NCBI RefSeq assembly: GCF_033096445.1
Contig: NZ_AP028155.1
Location: 4,407,880-4,471,879, forward strand
DNA length: 64,000 nucleotides
Direction: 5' to 3'
Source of the DNA: Butyricimonas faecihominis
Lineage (GTDB): Bacteria; Bacteroidota; Bacteroidia; Bacteroidales; Marinifilaceae
The notes beneath the pieces are model-generated. The model worked only from the letters and a program-made list of their open reading frames with translations. It had not been told where the DNA came from and did no database searches. Position numbers and translations under genes: made by a program. Shown here piece after piece: positions 16,804-25,106 of the stretch (the stretch's first letter is position 1; each line of letters starts with the position of its first letter).

Positions 16804-17988
16804 ATGAATGACTCGAATACCATAAATAAAGGTTCACTACCGGGATTGAAGGAGAAACGGTACTTGCAGAAGAAAGCAATTATCGGGTTTCTTTACCGGA
16901 TGGGAGAGTTGTCCAAGCCTGAGATTTGTCGCCTGACAAACGTGACCACGCCGACGGTTAGTCGCATGATTGAAGAGTTGATCGAAGAGGGATGGGTGAT
17001 TGACCGGGGATGCGGAAATTCGATCGGGGGTAAACGTCCTCACGTGTTTTCATTAAATCCGGATGCCGCGTATATATTAGGAGTGGATATTGGTAGGGAG
17101 TACCTGCGGGTGGCTATCTTCAATTTGAAGAATGAGCCGATTGAGGGTATTCTGGAATATCCCTCGATTTTGGAAGAGCAGGATGATGAGGCGACTCTCC
17201 GTTACGTGCGGGAGAAGATTGACGAGACGATCGGGCATTTGAATATAGATCGGGCAAAGATCAAGATGGCGGGTTTCGCTCTTCCGGGATTGATCGATCG
17301 GGAGGGAACTTCGTATACTTATTTGACGTATGAACAACCGGGTATAAAGAGTATTTTGGAGGAAATGCTGCAAATCCCGGTATTTATTGATAACGATTCT
17401 AACGTGATGGCCATGGCGGAACACACGTTTGGGGTAGCCAAAGACGTGAATAACGTTTTGTGTATTAGCGTGAACGAGTGTATTGGTTTGGGGATGATCC
17501 TGAATTCGAAATTATATCGCGGGGGAATTGGTATGGCGGGAGAGTTCGGGCATATCCGTATTTCAGGGCTGGAGGCTCCATGTCATTGCGGAAAGATCGG
17601 TTGCTTGGAAACCGTGTCTTCGGGACGGGCTATCGAGAAGGTGGCAGGCAAGCCGTTACAGGATATTATCGAGGCGGCTCGGAAAGATGATATTTCGGCT
17701 ATCGACCTCTTGCATCGTGCGGGAGAGAAGCTGGGAGAGGGAATAGCCACGATGGTACATTTGTTTAACCCGGACATGGTAGTCATCGGTGGGGAGATCG
17801 TGCAAGCGGGCGATTTGATGCTGGTCCCGGTTCAACAGGCAATAAATAAGTACGCTTTGGCTCGTATGCGAGGACATTGCGAGTTGAAGATGAGTAATCT
17901 GGGCGTTTATTCGGCGATATTGGGTACGTTGATGATGGTCATGGAACATTTGTATGATGACACGGAATGCGGGTACTCGCTTTATTAA
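16804..17988 (+). CDS. ROK family transcriptional regulator (NagC/Mlc type)
   Basis: A 394-residue ROK repressor-type protein. The N-terminal helix-turn-helix lies at about residues 35-65 (LSKPEICRLTNVTTPTVSRM). The sugar-kinase-like domain follows, with the zinc site CHCGKIGCLE (about residues 260-270) and the sugar-binding EFGHIRI segment. NagC-like members bind N-acetylglucosamine-6-phosphate or a related sugar phosphate and release DNA. It lies 25 bp upstream of the NagB-LmbE gene in the same direction, so the natural inference is that it controls amino-sugar degradation and its own operon. An operator was not identified. Confidence 0.9.
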   Translation: MNDSNTINKGSLPGLKEKRYLQKKAIIGFLYRMGELSKPEICRLTNVTTPTVSRMIEELIEEGWVIDRGCGNSIGGKRPHVFSLNPDAAYILGVDIGREYLRVAIFNLKNEPIEGILEYPSILEEQDDEATLRYVREKIDETIGHLNIDRAKIKMAGFALPGLIDREGTSYTYLTYEQPGIKSILEEMLQIPVFIDNDSNVMAMAEHTFGVAKDVNNVLCISVNECIGLGMILNSKLYRGGIGMAGEFGHIRISGLEAPCHCGKIGCLETVSSGRAIEKVAGKPLQDIIEAARKDDISAIDLLHRAGEKLGEGIATMVHLFNPDMVVIGGEIVQAGDLMLVPVQQAINKYALARMRGHCELKMSNLGVYSAILGTLMMVMEHLYDDTECGYSLY

Positions 17989-18013
17989 CAAGGAAAAAAT
18001 TAAAGATAAAAAT

Positions 18014-19939
18014 ATGATGATTACTAAAAACTACATCGCTAAGGGTGAGGGTGCCAACAGGTTCGAGAAGATTCCTGTTCAGATTTATGAAACAGCGGAC
18101 GAGGCTGTGAAGGCCGTTGCCCGTGAGATTGTGGATTTGGTACAAACGAAAGCGGCTAGCAGTGAAAAGTGCGTTTTAGGTTTGGCGACCGGGGTTTCCC
18201 CGATCAAGTTGTATCAAGAGCTGGTGAGGCTGCACCGGGAAGAAGGCGTTTCTTTCCGTAACGTGGTTACGTTCAATTTGGACGAGTATCTGCCGATGCC
18301 GAAAGAGTCGGAGCAGAGCTACCATTATTTCATGCACCACCATTTGTTTGATCATATAGATATTGACCCGAAGAATATTCATATCCCGGACGGAACGCTG
18401 GAAGGGGATGAGATAGATAAATTCTGTCGGGATTACGAGAAGGCGATCGATGCTGCCGGGGGAATTGACCTCCAGATATTGGGTATCGGACGTACGGGAC
18501 ATATCGGTTTTAACGAGCCGGGGTCTTTTATCACGTCCCAGACCCGGAAGGTGTTCTTGAATGACTTGACGATAAAAGACGCGATAAAGGATTTCGGAAG
18601 TAGGAATCTGGTACCCACGAAAGCAATCACGATGGGAGTCGGGACGATTATGCAGGCCCGGAGAGTGATTCTGATGGCGTGGGGAGAGAAAAAGGCTCCG
18701 ATTATCAAGGCTACCGTGGAAGGACGGGTGTCAGATTCGGTTCCGGCAACTTTCTTGCAGATGCATTCTAACGTGCAATTTATTATTGATGAGAGTGCGG
18801 CTAGCGAATTGACACGGGCGGATTACCCGTGGTTGGTGAGCAAGGTGGATTGGGATGATAAGCTGATTCGTAAAGCGGTGATCCGGTTGTGCCAGAAGTT
18901 GAAAAAGCCCATTTTAAAAGTCGAAGATAAAGATTATCAAGATAACGGTTTGAGCGATCTGATCGAGAAGTTCGGTTCTGCAAACAAGGTGAATATTGCC
19001 GTGTTTAATGATATGCAGCACACCATTTCCGGGTGGCCGGGAGGGAAACCTAACGCGGATGATTCAACCCGTCCGGAGAGAGCGAATCCTTACCCGAAAC
19101 GGGTGTTGATTTTCAGCCCGCATCCGGATGATGACGTGATCTCGATGGGAGGTACGGAGGCCCGTTTGGTGGAACAGGGACATGAGGTGCATGCGGTTTA
19201 CCAAACGTCCGGGAATATCGCCGTGTTTGATGATTACCTGTACGAGATGATGGATATTGCCGATTTGTTTGCCCAAAATATGGGAGTGTCCGGCGAGGGA
19301 TACAAGCAGGTGAAAGAGACAATTCGGAATCTGAAACCGGAGGGAAGTGAACCTAAAGAGGTGTTGAAGTTCAAGACGGCCTTGCGGGCGGCAGAGGCTT
19401 TGGCCGCTTGTCGGTTTATGGGTATCCCCTCGGAGAGAGTACATTTTTTGAATTTGCCTTTCTATGAAACGGGTTCCGTGAAAAAGAACCCGTTGGGAAA
19501 AGAAGATATTGATATTATCGTGAATCTGTTGAGGGAGGTGAAACCTCACCAGATTTATGCTGCCGGAGACTTGGCCGATCCGCACGGAACGCATAGTGTT
19601 TGTCTGGATGCGATCATGCAGGCTTTTGACGTCGTATGTGAGGATGACTGGTTCAAGGATTGTTACGTGTGGTTGTACCGCGGGGCTTGGTTGGAGTGGG
19701 AGATCGAGAAGGTGGATATGGCGGTGCCGGTAAGCCCGTCGGAGTTATCCATCAAACGACAAGCGATTTACCGACACGGTTCACAGAATAACGGACCGGC
19801 ATACCCGGGAGATGATCCTCGCGAGTTCTGGCAGCGAGCCGAAGACCGTAACCGTAACACGGCCGACTTGTATAACAAGTTGGGAATGGCGGAGTACGAG
19901 GCGATGGAGGTCTTCGTGCGCTATAAGCATAGGAAATAA
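18014..19939 (+). CDS. nagB: Glucosamine-6-phosphate deaminase fused to a LmbE/PIG-L-type domain
   Basis: A 641-residue two-domain enzyme. Residues about 1-280 are a NagB deaminase, which converts glucosamine-6-phosphate to fructose-6-phosphate plus ammonia. Visible motifs include ATGVSPIKLYQEL, NLDEYLPMP and the GRTGHIGFNEPGS loop. Residues about 370-640 are a PIG-L/LmbE-type domain with FSPHPDDDVISMGG, a zinc motif found in N-acetylsugar deacetylases. The fusion at about 640-660 residues is common in Bacteroidetes, but the chemical role of the second domain is unproved. It could plausibly remove the acetyl group before deamination. The ATG at 18014 is preferred over the in-frame ATG at 17954, which would overlap the ROK gene by 35 bp. 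Confidence 0.92.
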   Translation: MMITKNYIAKGEGANRFEKIPVQIYETADEAVKAVAREIVDLVQTKAASSEKCVLGLATGVSPIKLYQELVRLHREEGVSFRNVVTFNLDEYLPMPKESEQSYHYFMHHHLFDHIDIDPKNIHIPDGTLEGDEIDKFCRDYEKAIDAAGGIDLQILGIGRTGHIGFNEPGSFITSQTRKVFLNDLTIKDAIKDFGSRNLVPTKAITMGVGTIMQARRVILMAWGEKKAPIIKATVEGRVSDSVPATFLQMHSNVQFIIDESAASELTRADYPWLVSKVDWDDKLIRKAVIRLCQKLKKPILKVEDKDYQDNGLSDLIEKFGSANKVNIAVFNDMQHTISGWPGGKPNADDSTRPERANPYPKRVLIFSPHPDDDVISMGGTEARLVEQGHEVHAVYQTSGNIAVFDDYLYEMMDIADLFAQNMGVSGEGYKQVKETIRNLKPEGSEPKEVLKFKTALRAAEALAACRFMGIPSERVHFLNLPFYETGSVKKNPLGKEDIDIIVNLLREVKPHQIYAAGDLADPHGTHSVCLDAIMQAFDVVCEDDWFKDCYVWLYRGAWLEWEIEKVDMAVPVSPSELSIKRQAIYRHGSQNNGPAYPGDDPREFWQRAEDRNRNTADLYNKLGMAEYEAMEVFVRYKHRK

Positions 19940-19969
19940 ATGTTGTGTTTTATATTTTTTTTGCTGGAG

Positions 19970-19998
19970 CGGGGTCTGTTTTTAGACCCCGTTTCTTT
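19970..19998. terminator. Bidirectional terminator after nagB
   Basis: CGGGGTCT pairs with AGACCCCG around a 6-nt T-rich loop, followed by TTTCTTTTTT. It separates nagB from the convergent permease gene. Confidence 0.85.
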
Positions 19999-20030
19999 TT
20001 TCGCCTATGGCGAGTTGCGGGTTTCAAGTT

Positions 20031-21371
20031 TTAAAAGAACGAGCCAAAGATGTAACCTGATACGGTTGCCATGATGATAACGAGAGCAACATACACGATT
20101 GTCTTTTGGGTTCCCATGACGCCACGAATAACCAGCATATTCGGTAAGGATAAGGATGGCCCGGCCAGTAATAATGCTAGAGCGGGACCTTTACCCATGC
20201 CAGAGGCAAGCAGACCTTGGATAATCGGCACCTCGGTCAGGGTGGCGAAATACATGAATGCACCCGTGAAACTGGCGAAAAAGTTCGAAAGCAGTGAATT
20301 TCCGCCTACAGCCCACTCGATCCAATGATTGGGAATGATCCCGGCGATAGCCGTGTCATCATGTGTTGAACCTAATAGGAATCCAGCGAAAACAACTCCA
20401 ATTGCCAATAGTGGTAGGATTTGTTTTGCAAATCCCCATGAGGAAAAGGCCCATTCCCGGTTTTCATCATCCCGTTTGTCAAAAAGTAGTATCACGGATA
20501 ATGACGTGATTCCTATAATCATTGGGAGCAAAGGAACCAGCTTGGCATCAGTGATAAACGTGTTGGCGAGAAAGGCGGAAAGTGCCGTTGCGATCGCACT
20601 AAGTAATACCCATGTGATAGGTAACTTTAGAATTCGGATGAGTGACCAGCAAAAGAATAAGGCGAGGATTCCCGTGATGTACCACTTATAGGTAAATACA
20701 TAAAACCATAATCCTTTGTCAGATGCGGCAGGGGCTCCCCAATTGGCGAAGACAAGGATGAGTACCATCGTGAAAAAGTGAAATGAAGTTTGCCACATCG
20801 GGCGTTTCTCCGGTGGTGGGGTGATGTTCATTTGTTCCTCTTTTTTGGCTTTTTCTTCCTTGCGGAAAATGAATGACATGAGAAGACCGATGATAATGGA
20901 AAATGTGATGGCTCCGACGATACGGGCAATACCCATCTCCACGCCCAAGATGCGAGCCGTTAGGATAATTGATAAAATACTGATCGCCGGGCCGGAATAG
21001 AGGAAAGCAATGGCCGGGCCTAGTCCGGCTCCGCGTTTGTATATGCTTGTAAATAACGGTAGGATTGTACAAGAGCAAACAGCCAGAATTCCACCGGAGA
21101 TGGCGGCTATCGTGTAGGATAACCATTTCTTGGCGTTTGCCCCGAAGTATTTGAGTACCGCTCCCTGACTGACGAATACGGCAATGACTCCCGCGATGAG
21201 GAATGCGGGGAGCAGGCATAGCACCACGTGTTCTTGCGCGTACCATTTGGCAAGGTCGAGCGTGGCATCAATGGCGGTCATGAACCGCTCATTGCCGAGC
21301 GGCATGAAGAAGACCATTGCGAAAATAGCAATCATCCAAAACAGGATGGTCAATTCTTTCTTGTTGTTCAT
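20031..21371 (-). CDS. DUF318/ArsP-type permease
   Basis: A 446-residue inner-membrane permease with about 10-11 hydrophobic segments, of the UPF0718/DUF318 (ArsP_1) family. The conserved CSCTILPLFTSIYKRG block lies around residues 100-115, with a second matching half-repeat (TEVPIIQGLLASGMGKGPAL) near the C-terminus. ArsP-type members export trivalent organoarsenicals; others are of unknown substrate. It is 13 bp downstream of a small thioredoxin gene and lies at the end of an arsenic-type cluster, which supports an arsenical-export role. Direct substrate evidence is lacking, and a general metalloid or cation role remains possible. Confidence 0.82.
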   Translation of the reverse strand: MNNKKELTILFWMIAIFAMVFFMPLGNERFMTAIDATLDLAKWYAQEHVVLCLLPAFLIAGVIAVFVSQGAVLKYFGANAKKWLSYTIAAISGGILAVCSCTILPLFTSIYKRGAGLGPAIAFLYSGPAISILSIILTARILGVEMGIARIVGAITFSIIIGLLMSFIFRKEEKAKKEEQMNITPPPEKRPMWQTSFHFFTMVLILVFANWGAPAASDKGLWFYVFTYKWYITGILALFFCWSLIRILKLPITWVLLSAIATALSAFLANTFITDAKLVPLLPMIIGITSLSVILLFDKRDDENREWAFSSWGFAKQILPLLAIGVVFAGFLLGSTHDDTAIAGIIPNHWIEWAVGGNSLLSNFFASFTGAFMYFATLTEVPIIQGLLASGMGKGPALALLLAGPSLSLPNMLVIRGVMGTQKTIVYVALVIIMATVSGYIFGSFF

Positions 21372-21384
21372 GACGAAAAGGTTA

Positions 21385-21618
21385 TTAAATACCGAGAATC
21401 TTTTTGATTTCGCTCTCCGTGGGAACGTGACCTTTGAGTTTGACTTCTCCGTCGACGACGATGGCAGGGGTTGTCATGATGCCATAATTCAGTAATTCAA
21501 CAATGTCTTCCACTTTTGAAAGTGTTGCATCGAGTTGATTCTCTTTCACGATCTTTTCGATCATTTCATAGGTTGTCTTGCATTTGGCGCAACCGGATCC
21601 CAAAACTTTTATTTCCAT
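21385..21618 (-). CDS. Small thioredoxin-like redox-active protein
   Basis: A 77-residue member of the small redox-active disulfide family. The active site CAKC lies at residues 10-13 in GSGCAKCKTTYEM, and the cis-proline loop is TTPAIVVDGEVK. Such proteins sit next to DUF318 permeases and ArsEFG-type genes. It is separated from the ArsG-like gene by a 51-bp gap that contains a third copy of the cluster's operator, so it may start a separately regulated unit with the permease. A role in shuttling electrons to arsenical reduction or efflux is inference. Confidence 0.85.
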   Translation of the reverse strand: MEIKVLGSGCAKCKTTYEMIEKIVKENQLDATLSKVEDIVELLNYGIMTTPAIVVDGEVKLKGHVPTESEIKKILGI

Positions 21619-21634
21619 GATTTAATTTATTTAA

Positions 21635-21650
21635 TTCGTTATGTTACGAA
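21635..21650. promoter_or_regulatory. ArsR-type operator, site 3
   Basis: TTCGTTATGTTACGAA, a match to TTCGTNNNNNTACGAA, lies in the 51-bp gap ahead of the thioredoxin gene. It is the same arrangement as the sites at 22867 and 23252. Confidence 0.65.
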
Positions 21651-21669
21651 CGTTGTTCGTGTGAAAAAC

Positions 21670-22377
21670 TTAGAGATTTATAACCAGACAGTAGTATAAC
21701 CCGATGGCGGTGAATAACCCGCCTACGATCCAATTCAACCATTTTTGTATGGTTTTTATCTTACCGTAAAAATTGCCGATATGCTGTACGCTGAAAGCCA
21801 GAATCCAAGCTGTGGCCAATACGGGTAATGCGGTTGCTATGGCAAAGAGAACGGGAAGTAAGTAACCACCTGCCGATGTCGCGGACATCGGGATCAACAT
21901 GCCGAAATAGAAAACGCCGCTCGTGGGGCAGAACGCCATGGCGAATAATATCCCGAGTAGCAAGGCTCCCCATCCGCCCCGACGGGCTAATCCCTCTCCA
22001 TTACCTTTGAAACCGAATGACGGCAGGTTGAATTTGTGACCGAACAGCATGAATAACCCGATGAATAATAGTGCGGGTCCGAGTAGCATTTCTCCGTATT
22101 TGCCGATAAATTTTTGGATACCAAACAGGCTTGAACCTTCTTCCAAAATTAAGATGAGGATAATGCCTAGGAGCGTGTAGGCCATGACACGTCCCAGCGT
22201 GTAGAGCAAGCCGTTTCGAAATATCCTGTGGCGGTTCTCGATGTCTTTTCCAATAAAGCCGATGGCGGCAATATTGGTCGCCAGAGGACAAGGGGAAATG
22301 GCCGTCAGTAGTCCTAGCAAGAAGGCGGTCAAAGCCGGGGTGGTGCTACTATCCAATAAAGATTGTAACCATTCCAT
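21670..22377 (-). CDS. ArsG/DsbD-like membrane permease
   Basis: A 235-residue polytopic membrane protein of the DsbD/CcdA transmembrane family, in the branch annotated as ArsG (aromatic arsenical efflux or electron transfer). The two family cysteines are visible in AISPCPLATNIA (about residue 30) and AMAFCPTSGVFYFG (about residue 145). Six hydrophobic segments are evident. It lies 6 bp downstream of the ArsF-like gene, so they are cotranscribed. In Shewanella, ArsEFG is linked to resistance to nitro- and amino-phenyl arsenicals. Whether this protein moves substrate or electrons is not decidable from sequence. Confidence 0.8.
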   Translation of the reverse strand: MEWLQSLLDSSTTPALTAFLLGLLTAISPCPLATNIAAIGFIGKDIENRHRIFRNGLLYTLGRVMAYTLLGIILILILEEGSSLFGIQKFIGKYGEMLLGPALLFIGLFMLFGHKFNLPSFGFKGNGEGLARRGGWGALLLGILFAMAFCPTSGVFYFGMLIPMSATSAGGYLLPVLFAIATALPVLATAWILAFSVQHIGNFYGKIKTIQKWLNWIVGGLFTAIGLYYCLVINL

Positions 22378-22383
22378 AGATGT

Positions 22384-22815
22384 TTATTTTAGTAGTTGCC
22401 GAATCTTTTGGGTCACGTTTGCCTTGAATGTATCTGGAGCGGAAAGAGCCTTTGCAAAAGCATATTCGGTTAGGTTCTCGGTGGAATCCTTGCCATTTTT
22501 CCATTTCGTGATAAAGAGTGAAGACCACGTGACCTCGTATTTGTTGATGATCTCTTCATTTTCAGATTGAGAGATGTCAATGGATTTGAATACTAGGCTG
22601 CCGTCTTTCAGTTCGTCGGCAAATAGGGTTTCCACCGTTTCTTTGGTATTTTTTTCGATTGCCGCACAGGTTATACAGCGTTGCTTGCCATGGAAATAGA
22701 GAACTTCCACATGATCTTTTGGTGGTTGTTGTTCTTGGGCTTTGCTGCCTTTTGTGTTTTTGTTGCCACATGCGAAAAGGCTTAGACACATTGTTAACAG
22801 TAGAATTACTTTCAT
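22384..22815 (-). CDS. ArsF-like lipoprotein with thioredoxin-fold motif
   Basis: A 143-residue exported lipoprotein: lipobox LSLFAC (Cys16), then a Lys/Gln-rich linker and the motif KQRCITCAAIEK with a CxxC pair, followed by a thioredoxin-like strand order (VLYFHGK, FKSIDISQSE, WSSLFITK). This matches the family named ArsF (nitrophenyl compound nitroreductase subunit-like). It is encoded just upstream of the ArsG-like gene and preceded by an operator, and should work outside the inner membrane with ArsG. The enzymatic label attached to the family rests on little experimental work, so only the redox motif is firm. Confidence 0.78.
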   Translation of the reverse strand: MKVILLLTMCLSLFACGNKNTKGSKAQEQQPPKDHVEVLYFHGKQRCITCAAIEKNTKETVETLFADELKDGSLVFKSIDISQSENEEIINKYEVTWSSLFITKWKNGKDSTENLTEYAFAKALSAPDTFKANVTQKIRQLLK

Positions 22816-22866
22816 AACGTTTTAATTTAATTGATTGTTATTGATATTAATTTATTGTGTTTGTAT

Positions 22867-22882
22867 TTCGTCAAACTACGAA
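22867..22882. promoter_or_regulatory. ArsR-type operator, site 2
   Basis: TTCGTCAAACTACGAA, matching TTCGTNNNNNTACGAA, lies 52 bp upstream of the ArsF-like start. The minus-strand reading contains TAGTTTG, close to a -7 box, so a bound repressor would cover the promoter. Confidence 0.7.
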
Positions 22883-22908
22883 CAATATAGCTAATAAAAT
22901 AGTTGTTA

Positions 22909-23232
22909 CTAACAACAACTACTTTTTTCCGTGTTGTCATGATCAAACAAGCGTACGAATAAATTCTTGGCGATGGCCCAGTTCTCTCGATTAATGCAGT
23001 ATCGAACTTTGGGAGGCTCGATGGAACCTTGAATTAGTCCAGAATCTTTTAACTCTTTCAAATGCTGGGAAACGGTGGCCTTCGATATGGGTAAGACCTC
23101 ATGGATGTCACCGAAAAAACAACAATTCTGTTGGGCCAGAAAGTTGAGTATGGCGATTCGTGCCGGATGCCCCATCGCTTTTGCGAAACGGGCGAGTTGC
23201 TCTTGATCTATGGTGTATTCTTTCGTTTCCAT
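22909..23232 (-). CDS. arsR: ArsR family transcriptional repressor
   Basis: A 107-residue winged-helix regulator of the ArsR/SmtB family. The recognition region reads LPISKATVSQHLKELKDSGL. Inducer-binding cysteines are plausible at Cys37-Cys38 (QQNCCFFGD) and at the C-terminal SSCC (106-107). This differs from the ELCVCDL site of classical ArsR, so the sensed metal is uncertain; As(III)/Sb(III) is the natural guess from the genes downstream. It is the first gene of the cluster, 93 bp before the ArsF-like gene. An operator palindrome overlaps its own predicted -7 region, consistent with autorepression. Confidence 0.9.
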   Translation of the reverse strand: METKEYTIDQEQLARFAKAMGHPARIAILNFLAQQNCCFFGDIHEVLPISKATVSQHLKELKDSGLIQGSIEPPKVRYCINRENWAIAKNLFVRLFDHDNTEKSSCC

Positions 23233-23246
23233 TCTTAGCTTTATTT

Positions 23247-23270
23247 ATTGTTCGTAAAATTACGAATAAT
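23247..23270. promoter_or_regulatory. ArsR-type operator, site 1, overlapping the arsR promoter
   Basis: An inverted repeat, ATTGTTCGTAA / TTACGAATAAT with a 2-bp centre and one mismatch, contains the core TTCGTAAAATTACGAA (23251-23266). On the minus strand a TTTTG (23282-23286) and a TAATTTTA (23255-23262) separated by 19 bp form a plausible -33/-7 pair, so the operator sits on the promoter. It ends 14 bp upstream of the arsR start. Confidence 0.75.
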
Positions 23271-23332
23271 ATTAATTCAAGCAAAACGAATGGATAATAT
23301 TTTTTTATTATTACAATAAATGGACTTGCTAA

Positions 23333-24970
23333 TCAGCTTTTACGTTCGATCTCCCGGAGGTTTTCCATTTTCTTTTTCCGCAAGAAACCTTGGATGTCTT
23401 CTAAGTGTTCTTTTACTTTCTTGTTACCGAATTCGTAGACCTTGTGGACGAGTCCGGTGAGGAAATCACGGTCATGAGACACGACGATCAAGGTGCCATC
23501 GAACTCTTTCAAGGCATTTTTCAGGATGTCCTTGGTACGGAGGTCGAGATGGTTGGTCGGCTCGTCGAGAATCAACAGGTTCACGGGAGAGAGCAACAAC
23601 TTGATCATGGCCAATCGGGTACGCTCTCCACCGGACAGGACTTTCACCTTTTTGTCGATGTCGTCACCGCTGAACATGAAAGCTCCCAGCATATCCTTGA
23701 TTTTGTGTTTCAGCTCCATGGGAGTTACGTCGTCGATGGTCTGGAAAACGGTAAGGCTTTCGTCCATGAGAGAGGCTTGGTTTTGGGCGAAATAGCCAAT
23801 CTTCACGTTATAGCCTAATGTCAGTTTTCCGTTATAGGGAATTTCACCCATGATACATTTTACTAGCGTGGACTTTCCTTCCCCGTTACGACCGACGAAA
23901 GCGACTTTCTCTCCCTTCTCAATCGTGAAGTGGGCATCTTGGAACACGATGTGTCCGTCATAGTCTTTCGTAAGCTCTTCCGCGATCACCGGGTATTTAC
24001 CTGAGTTCGGGGCGGGCGGGAATTTCAGTCTCAGTGCGGAAGTGTCTTCCTCGTCAACTTCCAATATTTCCAGTTTCTCCAACATTTTCACGCGGGATTG
24101 TACCTGTAAGGTCTTGGAATAGGTTCCCTTAAAACGCTCGATAAATTCTTTCGTCTCGGCGATCATCTTTTGCTGTTCGTCGTAGGCCTTTTGTTGCTGT
24201 ACGCGTCGTTCTTGGCGTAGTACGAGGTATTGGGAGTAATTTACCTTGTAGTCGTAAATACGGCCCATGGTGACCTCGATCGTTCGGGTGGTGATGTTGT
24301 CAACAAATGTCCGGTCGTGGGAGATCACGACGACAGCTTTTCCGTTATTCACGAGAAAATCCTCCAGCCATTGAATCGAATCAATGTCAAGGTGGTTGGT
24401 AGGCTCGTCAAGTAGCAACACGTCCGGGTTTTTAAGCAACATTTTAGCCAACTCGATACGCATGCGCCAACCTCCACTGAAATCGGCTGTCGGGCGGTTG
24501 AAATCTTCCCGTTGGAATCCGAGACCCAACAATACCTTTTCAACATCCGCCTCGTAATGCGTGGAGTCGATGCTATAAAATTTCTCGCTGAGGGCGGATA
24601 CGTCTTCAATGAGTTTGTAATACTCTGGAGAATCGTAGTCCGTTCTTTCGGTGAGTTGTTGATTCAACCGTTCAATCTCTTTCTCCATCTCGAAAAGGTG
24701 GGCGAATGCCTGTGCCGTTTCATCGAAAACGGTTCTTTCGTTATGGGTCATTAAATGCTGCGGTAGGTAAGCAATAACAGTTTCCTTCGGGTAAGAGATA
24801 TTTCCCCGGGAGGCTTGGCGTTCTCCCGCCAGAATTTTTAATAACGTGGATTTACCTGCCCCGTTCTTTCCCATGAGGGCAATCCGGTCCTTGTCGTTAA
24901 TAACAAATGAAATATCTTTAAAAAGCGCTCTGTCTCCAAATTCTACTGTTAATCCGTCTACTGAAATCAT
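23333..24970 (-). CDS. ABC-F family ATPase
   Basis: A 545-residue soluble protein with two ABC ATPase domains and no membrane segments, i.e. an ABC-F translation factor. The first domain has GKNGAGKST (about residues 35-43) and FSGGWRMRIELAKMLL, and the second has GRNGEGKST and LSGGERTRLAMIKLLL; both Walker B motifs are followed by DEPTNHLD. A charged inter-domain linker with EERRVQQQKAYDEQQKMIAE is the expected P-site tRNA-interaction motif. It most resembles the YbiT/Uup-type housekeeping members. An antibiotic-resistance role is possible but not indicated. It is divergent from the cysK leader and preceded by a heptamer repeat. Confidence 0.93.
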   Translation of the reverse strand: MISVDGLTVEFGDRALFKDISFVINDKDRIALMGKNGAGKSTLLKILAGERQASRGNISYPKETVIAYLPQHLMTHNERTVFDETAQAFAHLFEMEKEIERLNQQLTERTDYDSPEYYKLIEDVSALSEKFYSIDSTHYEADVEKVLLGLGFQREDFNRPTADFSGGWRMRIELAKMLLKNPDVLLLDEPTNHLDIDSIQWLEDFLVNNGKAVVVISHDRTFVDNITTRTIEVTMGRIYDYKVNYSQYLVLRQERRVQQQKAYDEQQKMIAETKEFIERFKGTYSKTLQVQSRVKMLEKLEILEVDEEDTSALRLKFPPAPNSGKYPVIAEELTKDYDGHIVFQDAHFTIEKGEKVAFVGRNGEGKSTLVKCIMGEIPYNGKLTLGYNVKIGYFAQNQASLMDESLTVFQTIDDVTPMELKHKIKDMLGAFMFSGDDIDKKVKVLSGGERTRLAMIKLLLSPVNLLILDEPTNHLDLRTKDILKNALKEFDGTLIVVSHDRDFLTGLVHKVYEFGNKKVKEHLEDIQGFLRKKKMENLREIERKS

Positions 24971-24976
24971 ATTTAA

Positions 24977-25005
24977 TTGAAAATTGAAAGTTGAAAATTG
25001 AAAAT
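24977..25005. repeat. Four 7-bp tandem repeats before the ABC-F start
   Basis: TTGAAAA, TTGAAAG, TTGAAAA and TTGAAAA lie head to tail directly upstream of the ABC-F start codon. It is a slippage-prone sequence in the likely translation initiation region. Confidence 0.65.
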
Positions 25006-25050
25006 GAATTTACATTTTCAAATAGCGGTGCGAAGATAAGATAATTTGTT

Positions 25051-25058
25051 TATATTTG
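25051..25058 (+). promoter_or_regulatory. -7 promoter box for the cysK leader transcript
   Basis: TATATTTG matches TAnnTTTG exactly, 49 bp upstream of the leader-peptide ATG. A clear -33 TTTG was not seen. The transcript would include both the leader peptide and cysK. Confidence 0.6.
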
Positions 25059-25106
25059 CGATATGAACGATTACAAGTCGTTTGATAAATTATAAATCTG
25101 AAGTTT

